Assembly (NCBI RefSeq): GCF_021462225.1
Contig: NC_061806.1
Coordinates: forward strand, 31,369,644 to 31,433,643
Reading direction: 5' to 3'
DNA length: 64,000 nt
Source: Girardinichthys multiradiatus
Taxonomy: Eukaryota; Chordata; Actinopteri; Cyprinodontiformes; Goodeidae
Every line of letters begins with the position of its first letter. Within the stretch, counting starts at the first letter, position 1. Below, one piece after another: positions 58,701 to 64,000 of this stretch. The notes beneath the pieces are model-generated. The model had not been told where the DNA came from. It did no database searches and was given only the letters and a program-made list of their open reading frames with translations. Made by a program: the position numbers and the translations under genes.

Positions 58701-60552
58701 TCTATTAGAAGCAGAGTATTCACTTTAAAACTGTTTTATTGAGACTTCAAAACAAAAATTAAATGATTACAGAATGACCATTACTACAATGGCTTGTGTG
58801 GATAACATTAAAGAAACACTAGTCTTCCTGTGTTCATTGTGCAGAATGTAGACCATTTTCTTAGGTTTTATATTTCTGAGATACAGCATGTTTCCTGACA
58901 GATAGAGATAATAAGATAAAACAAAAAGATAAAACAGTGCACCTTCATGCCTTCTGCTGAGGTTCTACTCTTTGTCACTCTCTCACAGCCTGAATGAATG
59001 ACAGATATGTCTAAAAATCATTAAGAACAGTTTTCTTCTAAATAGATGTTGACATATCTGTTCTGGCTAACTAGTCTTGTCCCTCAGTAACAGTGTCCAC
59101 ACCGAAAAGTGTTGTTTCTGCATGACCTGGTCAAAAAAATAAAAAATTTTTGTTCCTAAATTGGTCACCAATCAGGAGTGAACAAGCTGAAGAAGCTTAT
59201 GTGATAAATTATATGGCTCTGTAATGGCTGTTTGGTGTACAACAAATCTTTTTTTTTTGTTTTCCTGTGTTTTCATAAAACCAGTTAAGAACCAGCTCTA
59301 CGACCAAGCTTGGTGTAGTATTGGAACAGGCTATGTGAAAATAAGAAACCACATGCATGCAAACACAATTCAGAAACGTCTGCACAGCTTTACGTCAACT
59401 GCAGACATTCCTGTTGTAGGTTGGCACTGCTAACCACAACTCGTCCACGCTCCTCCATTTTCCCTCCATTTTTAATGCAGCTGCCTCACTGTGGGCTTTG
59501 TGTTGATCTGTTGCTGAGGTACAGATTTAGCTTTACTTGCTTTCCAACATAAGATAACAGCATCGCCAAATGTATGTTAAGAGTAGAGTATCTGGCCTTG
59601 GTGTGCAGGTCTTATCTTAATCTCTGATCGCTGTTTCAGTCTGTGCTACGTGCCTCGCTAATCCTTCGCTTGTGATTATCCAAGCAGGTACATCTGATAT
59701 TTAAAGGAAAATATGTCAAGAATCAAAGGCACAACAGTATGTGGAATGAGAGAAAAAAAGCTTGAGAAGAAGATGAGAGAGAGGAGGATAAAAAAGGACA
59801 TTCAGCAGAACATTCTGGAATCGAAGTGAACAAACCAGAGGCTCACTGGGTCGTTCTGTCGCTGCAAATCTACATCAGCGGATTAATGTGGCTTTACTCA
59901 ACTGAAGGAGGAAACAAGTAGAGGGGAATAAGGGATTTGTTCAGTTCACCTGTAACCCCCAACCGATGTAGCTCTCACAGACAAGGGCACTGTGGAATAA
60001 CAGTAGATGAATGGTGAGAAGGGAAGGACGATGGGAGGAAAAGAAGGAGGTGAAGAGAAGTGAGGTGGACGAGCAGGCTGCACCTGTAGCATTTTATCAC
60101 CTGGGGATTTTACTGTTGCTCTCTTTCCTCTTCATTTGTTTTTAACTCATGTGTTCCCCTGTGAGTTCCTATATACCCTTTTCTTTGCTCCCACTTTCTC
60201 TCAAGTCCCCATTCTTTATTTTACCTCCAATCAGGGAGACAGCTCAGCTCAGGTTTGTCCACATTTTACCCTCCAGCCACTGTACATTTCTGACTGTGTT
60301 GCCTATTAGCCTCCAGCCAATGTGAATGCCCTTTCCAGCTAAAAATTGAGCTGAATATTGTTAGAGGAGCTTTGGAGAGAGATGTGCTGTTAGAAAAAAA
60401 TGCCTGCATGACCATTCTGTCTGAAGCACAGAACTCAAGTCAGACAGGATTCTGCCTCTCAGGGTTTCAGTGACTAGTGCAGTGAATGCGATGTAGTCAC
60501 TTAGGCAGGGTTCGAATCACTGCACAGACCTGCTGGGGGATTTAAGCAAGTA
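55767..60552. other. 4.8 kb of non-coding DNA, possible intron
   Basis: No supported gene or element. A purine-rich strand bias occurs at 57290-57900 and 59740-60080 (creating Ser/Leu/Phe-rich minus-strand frames such as 57422-57935, which I reject). A (TG) run lies at 57973-57984. Confidence 0.5.
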
Positions 60553-60919
60553 CAGGGGTTGGACACTGAAACTGACACCTGGTTTTAGACCACAATAATT
60601 CATTAGTATGGTGTGGGGCCTCCTTTTGCGATCAATACAGCGTCAATTTGTCTTGGGAATGACATATACAAGTCCTGGACAGTGGTCAGAGGGATTGTAA
60701 GCCATTCTTCTTGCAGGATAGTGACCAGGTCACTACGTGATACTGGTGGAGGAAAACGTTTCCTGACTCGCTCCTCCAAAACACCCCAAAGTGGCTCAAT
60801 AATATTTAGATCTGGTGACTGTGCAGGCCATGGGAGATGTTCAACTTCACTTTCATGTTCATCAAACCAATCTTTCACCAGTCTTGCTGTGTGTATTGGT
60901 GCATTGTCATCCAGGAACA

Positions 60920-62539
60920 AATTCCTCCCATAAAGCTACCACCCCCCACCATCAGATCCTCTGCCTGCACTAAAGATATCCGAGGAAGAGGTAAATAGGC
61001 TCTTTCAGCGCATGAAAACAAAGAAAGCTGGAGGACCTGATAACGTCTCCCCATCATGCCTGAAAGCCTGCGCACATCAACTCACTCCGATCTTCACAAG
61101 GATCTTCAACAAGTCACTGGAGAAATGTGAGGTCCCCTCCTGCCTCAAACGATCCACCATCATCCCGGTTCCCAAGAAACCCACCATCGTAGGATTAAAT
61201 GACTACAGGCCTGTAGCCCTGACGTCTGTGATCATGAAGTCCTTTGAGCGGCTGGTGTTGAAGCACCTGAAAGACATCACAGGCCCCCTGCTGGACCCCC
61301 TGCAATTTGCTTACCGAGCAAACAGGTCGGCAGATGATGCTGTTAACTTAGGTCTACACTTCATCCTGCAACACCTCGACCGTCCAGGGACGTACGCCAG
61401 GATCCTGTTTGTAGACTTCAGCTCGGCCTTCAACACTATCATACCAGACATCCTCCACCAGAAGCTCACACAGCTCAACGTCCCAGCCTCCACCTGTCAG
61501 TGGATCAACAGCTTCCTGACAGACCGACAGCAGCAGGTGAGACTGGGGAGCATCTTCTCCCGAACCAGATCAATAAGTACTGGTGCCCCCCAGGGGTATG
61601 TTCTATCCCCACTCCTCTTCTCTCTGTACACAAATGACTGCACCTCATCGGACTCGTCCGTGAAACTCCTGAAGTTTGCAGATGACACCACTGTCATTGG
61701 ACTAATCCAGGACGGTGATGAGTCTGCATACAGACAGCAGGTGGATCGGCTGGTACACTGGTGCGGTCAGAACTACCTTGAACTGAACCCACTCAAGACT
61801 GTGGAAATGGTGGTGGACTTTCGGAGAACACCACCCCCATACACCCCCCTCACCATCCTCAACAACACTGTATCGGCCATGGACCACTTCAGGTTCTTAG
61901 GAACCACCATCTCTGAGGACCTGAGATGGTCTTCACACATAGACACTGTTCGAAAGAAGGCCCAGCAGAGACTGTACTTCCTGAGGCAACTCAAGAAGTT
62001 CAACCTTCCACAGGAGCTGTTGGTCATCTTCTACACTGCCATCATTCAGTCTGTCCTGTCTTCATCCATCTCAGTGTGGTTTGGCTCATCCACAAAACAG
62101 GACAGGTCCAGACTGCAACGAATAATCAGGACTGCAGAGAGAATCATCAGGGCTGACCTTCCCTCCATCCAGGACTTATACAGGTCTAGGGTCAAGAAAA
62201 GAGCTGCCAAAATCTCTGCCGACCCCACACACACATAAACTGTTTAGAGTTTTACGTTCAGGCCGCCGCTACAGAGCACTGTTTACTAAAACCAGCCGCC
62301 ACAGAGACAGTTTCTTCCCCCAGGCGGTTTCTCTGATGAACATTCAACGGAGTACAGAACAACAGCATACAGATGTTGCAAATGCACCTTTTTTATTAGA
62401 TATGTGTATATTGTACATTGTAAATTGTAAATTTGTATATTCTGTAATGCAAAAACAGAACACAAGAGCAAAGTGTACCGGAGGCAAATTCCTTGTTTGT
62501 ATGTACGAACTTGGCAATAAAGCTGATTCTGATTCTGAT
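60920..62539 (+). mobile_element. L2-clade LINE, 5'-truncated, inserted in the Tc1 transposase gene
   Basis: The insert replaces nothing: transposase codons continue on both sides. It begins within the region before the RT domain and ends with 'cttggcaataaagctgattc', then TGATTC repeats at 62525-62539. No poly(A). The target duplication is very short (about 3 bp, ACA), in keeping with L2-type LINEs. The 1.62-kb length means most of the endonuclease half is absent. Confidence 0.93.
60934..62356 (+). pseudogene. L2-type reverse transcriptase, RT domain open, C-terminus frameshifted
   Basis: From 60934 the frame is open for 434 codons to TAA at 62236-62238. RT blocks in order: KTKKAGGPDNVSPSCLKAC, VPKKPTIVGLNDYRPVALTS, FAYRANRSADDAVNLGL, ILFVDFSSAFNTI (motif A, first catalytic Asp), STGAPQGYVLSPLLFSLYTN (motif B), LKFADDTTVIGL with catalytic FADD at 61675-61686, ELNPLKTVEMVVDF and FRFLGTTISEDLRW. 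The last part, IQDLYRSRVKKRAAKISADP, ends in an ACAC run; the next conserved codons (HKLFRVLRSGRRYRALFTKT, RDSFFPQAVSLMN) are read in another frame, so slippage in the AC run truncated the tail. All RT catalytic residues are retained. No start codon or endonuclease. Confidence 0.93.
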
Positions 62540-63444
62540 ACACGGCAGCTCCTTCAGGATACAATGTTTGAACCATTGGATGCACATGGTCCTCAAGAAT
62601 GGTTCGGTAGTCCTTGGCAGTGACGCCCCATCTACCACAAGTATTGTGCCAAGGGAATGCCATGATATGACAGCCCAAACCATCACTGATCCACCCTTAT
62701 GCTTCACTCTGGGCATGCAACAGTCTGGGTGGTAGGCTTCTTTGGGGTTTCTCCACACCATAACTCTCCCGGATGTGGGGAAAACAGTAAAGGTGGACTC
62801 ATCAGAGAACAATACATGTTTCACATTGTCCACAGCCCAAGATTTGCGCTCTTTGCACCATTGAAACCGACGTTTGGCAATGGCATGAGTGACCAAAGGT
62901 TTGGCTATAGCAGCCCGGCCGTGTGTATTGACCCTGTGGAGATCCCGACGGACAGTTCTGGTGGAAACAGGAGAGTTGAGGTGCACATTTAATTCTGCCG
63001 TGATTTGGGCAGCCCTGGTTTTATGTTTTTTGGATACAATTCGGGTTAGCACCCGAACATCCCTTTCAGACAGCTTCCTCTTGCGTCCACAGTTAATCCT
63101 GTTGGATGTGGTTCGTCCTTCTTGGTGGTATGCTGACATTACCCTGGATACCGTGGCTCTTGATACATCACAAAGACTTGCTGTCTTGGTCACAGATGTG
63201 CCAGCAAGGCGTGCACCAACAATTTGTTCTGTTTTGAACTCTGGTATGTCACCCATAATGTTGTGTGCATTTCAATATTTTGAGCAAAACTGTGCCCTTA
63301 CCCTGCTAATTGAACCTTCTCACTCTGCTCTTACTGGTGCAATGTGCAATCAATGAAGACTGGCTACCAGGATGGTACAATTTAGCCATGAAACCTCCCA
63401 CACTAAAATCACAGGTGTTTCAGTTTCATTGTCCAACCCGTGTA

Positions 63445-64000
63445 GTTTAAAACCTACTGCCAAGGTGGTGGTATATTCAGCTTTTTGTCCCCAGTTTCCT
63501 TTTGAATAAATGGACTGTTGCTGTGGTTATACAAATTCATCCTCTTGGGTTAGGGGTGTAAGGAGTCTGTCAGAAGTATTTGTTAAGATACTTATTTTCA
63601 GTTTAATGCAGTTCACATTTGAAATTCCTTAAGCAAGAATTGACAATTTTTATACAATGTAAAGAGAAGAACCTTTGAAAACAGTTAGCTTGAGTTTCTT
63701 CGGTTTATGTTGATTTTGCATAATTTATGTTTATTCCACATTAACACATCAAAATGTATTAATGTATCTTTCAATTTCCAAATCCATGGTTTTTATGCTT
63801 GAAAGTAAAATCCATGGTCTCATGTGCACTGGAAAAATATGACTGAATTCCCTGACTGAATCTTGTTTTTGTAAATATGTTTTATAAGGGATATCCCAAC
63901 ACATGTGTTTGTCCCTTGACTATCATATGAGTTATGTCAGATTAAAGATGTACCAATACTAACAAATGCACAGACATTATGAGTACATTAGAATGATTAA
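63445..64000. other. non-coding stretch to window end
   Basis: AT-rich; no supported gene or repeat. Confidence 0.45.

Larger units (their letters stand above)
60603..63256 (-). pseudogene. Tc1/mariner transposase with DD36E spacing, split by the LINE
   Basis: The N-terminal part (63256 down to 62541) starts MGDIPEFKTEQIVGARLAGT, has the first HTH (KTASLCDVSRATVSRVMSAY), a basic linker (NRINCGRKRKLSERDVR), a second HTH (VSTRTVRRDLHRV), the first Asp in VLFSDESTF, and GGSVMVWAVISW. A frameshift near 62628 shifts to VTAKDYRTILEDHVHPMVQT. After the LINE, 60920-60603 supplies FLDDNAPIHTARLVKDWFDE and PWPAQSPDLNIIEPLW, ending AKGGPTPY. Counting from the second catalytic Asp (the one followed by Asn) to the Glu gives 36 intervening residues, i.e. 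DD36E, against DD34E in the other families here; DD36E is the published signature of the Incomer family. Broken by the insertion and the frameshift. Confidence 0.93.
60553..63442 (-). mobile_element. Tc1/mariner DD36E element interrupted by an L2 LINE
   Basis: TA at 60551-60552 and 63443-63444. The left end is caggggttggacactgaaac, the right end inverted cacgggttggacaatgaaac, extending to about 40 bp of alignable inverted repeat. Without the LINE (60920-62539) the element is about 1.27 kb. The transposase runs on the minus strand. The junction can be resolved: 'gtcatccaggaaca' on the left and 'cacggcagctccttc' on the right were adjacent, with at most a short overlap (aca) duplicated. Confidence 0.95.

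Overview
The window looks like teleost fish nuclear DNA. It is AT-rich and intron-like, with no dense coding, and it carries Tc1/mariner, hAT-like, piggyBac and SANT/Myb-associated DNA transposons, L2/CR1-like and RTE-like non-LTR retrotransposons whose 3' tails are typical of fish, a Ty3/gypsy pol fragment and long microsatellites. I found no bacterial operon, CRISPR array, rRNA or tRNA gene. No host protein-coding exon could be named. Superfamily calls rest on protein motifs and remembered family consensus sequences, not on a search.

Layout. 0-1.4 kb: decayed gypsy RNase H/integrase. 2.9-3.3 kb: minus-strand Tc1 relic. 3.85-6.46 kb: L2/CR1-like LINE split by a 1.96-kb hAT-like element. 7.8-8.6 kb: Tc1 relic. 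9.5-12.95 kb: four-exon SANT/Myb-like (DNA transposon-type) pseudogene with a 1.15-kb Tc1 copy in its second intron. 13.5-14.4 kb: Tc1 5' half. 15-30 kb: mostly unique DNA with a hAT-like end, a 1.05-kb foldback element, LINE tails and a 355-bp GATA tract. 30.3-31.0 kb: 5'-truncated RTE LINE with a 14-bp target duplication. 31.9-32.8 kb: A-rich, T-poor repeat. 34.3-34.9 kb: piggyBac relic. 35.5-40.1 kb: three-level nest (RTE, then L2/CR1-like LINE inside it, then Tc1 inside that). 40.2-41.0 kb: two opposed Tc1 relics. 41.4-42.3 kb: CpG-rich stretch with a candidate first exon and splice donor, the best sign of a host gene. 43.6-55.8 kb: more Tc1, a dispersed repeat, an 1.19-kb TIR element and a 1.61-kb near-complete Tc1 copy. 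60.5-63.4 kb: Tc1/mariner element with DD36E spacing, interrupted by a 1.62-kb L2 LINE that keeps most of its reverse transcriptase ORF.

How the parts relate. The genes seen belong to mobile elements and nearly all are broken. The informative content is the order of insertion: empty-site reconstruction across junctions, target-site duplications and inverted repeats give relative ages. The region from 41.4 kb rightward may be promoter, exon 1 and a long first intron of an unidentified plus-strand host gene; that is inference only. I found no convincing undescribed system; the best candidates for follow-up are the foldback element, the hAT-like insert, the DD36E element and the possible host first exon.
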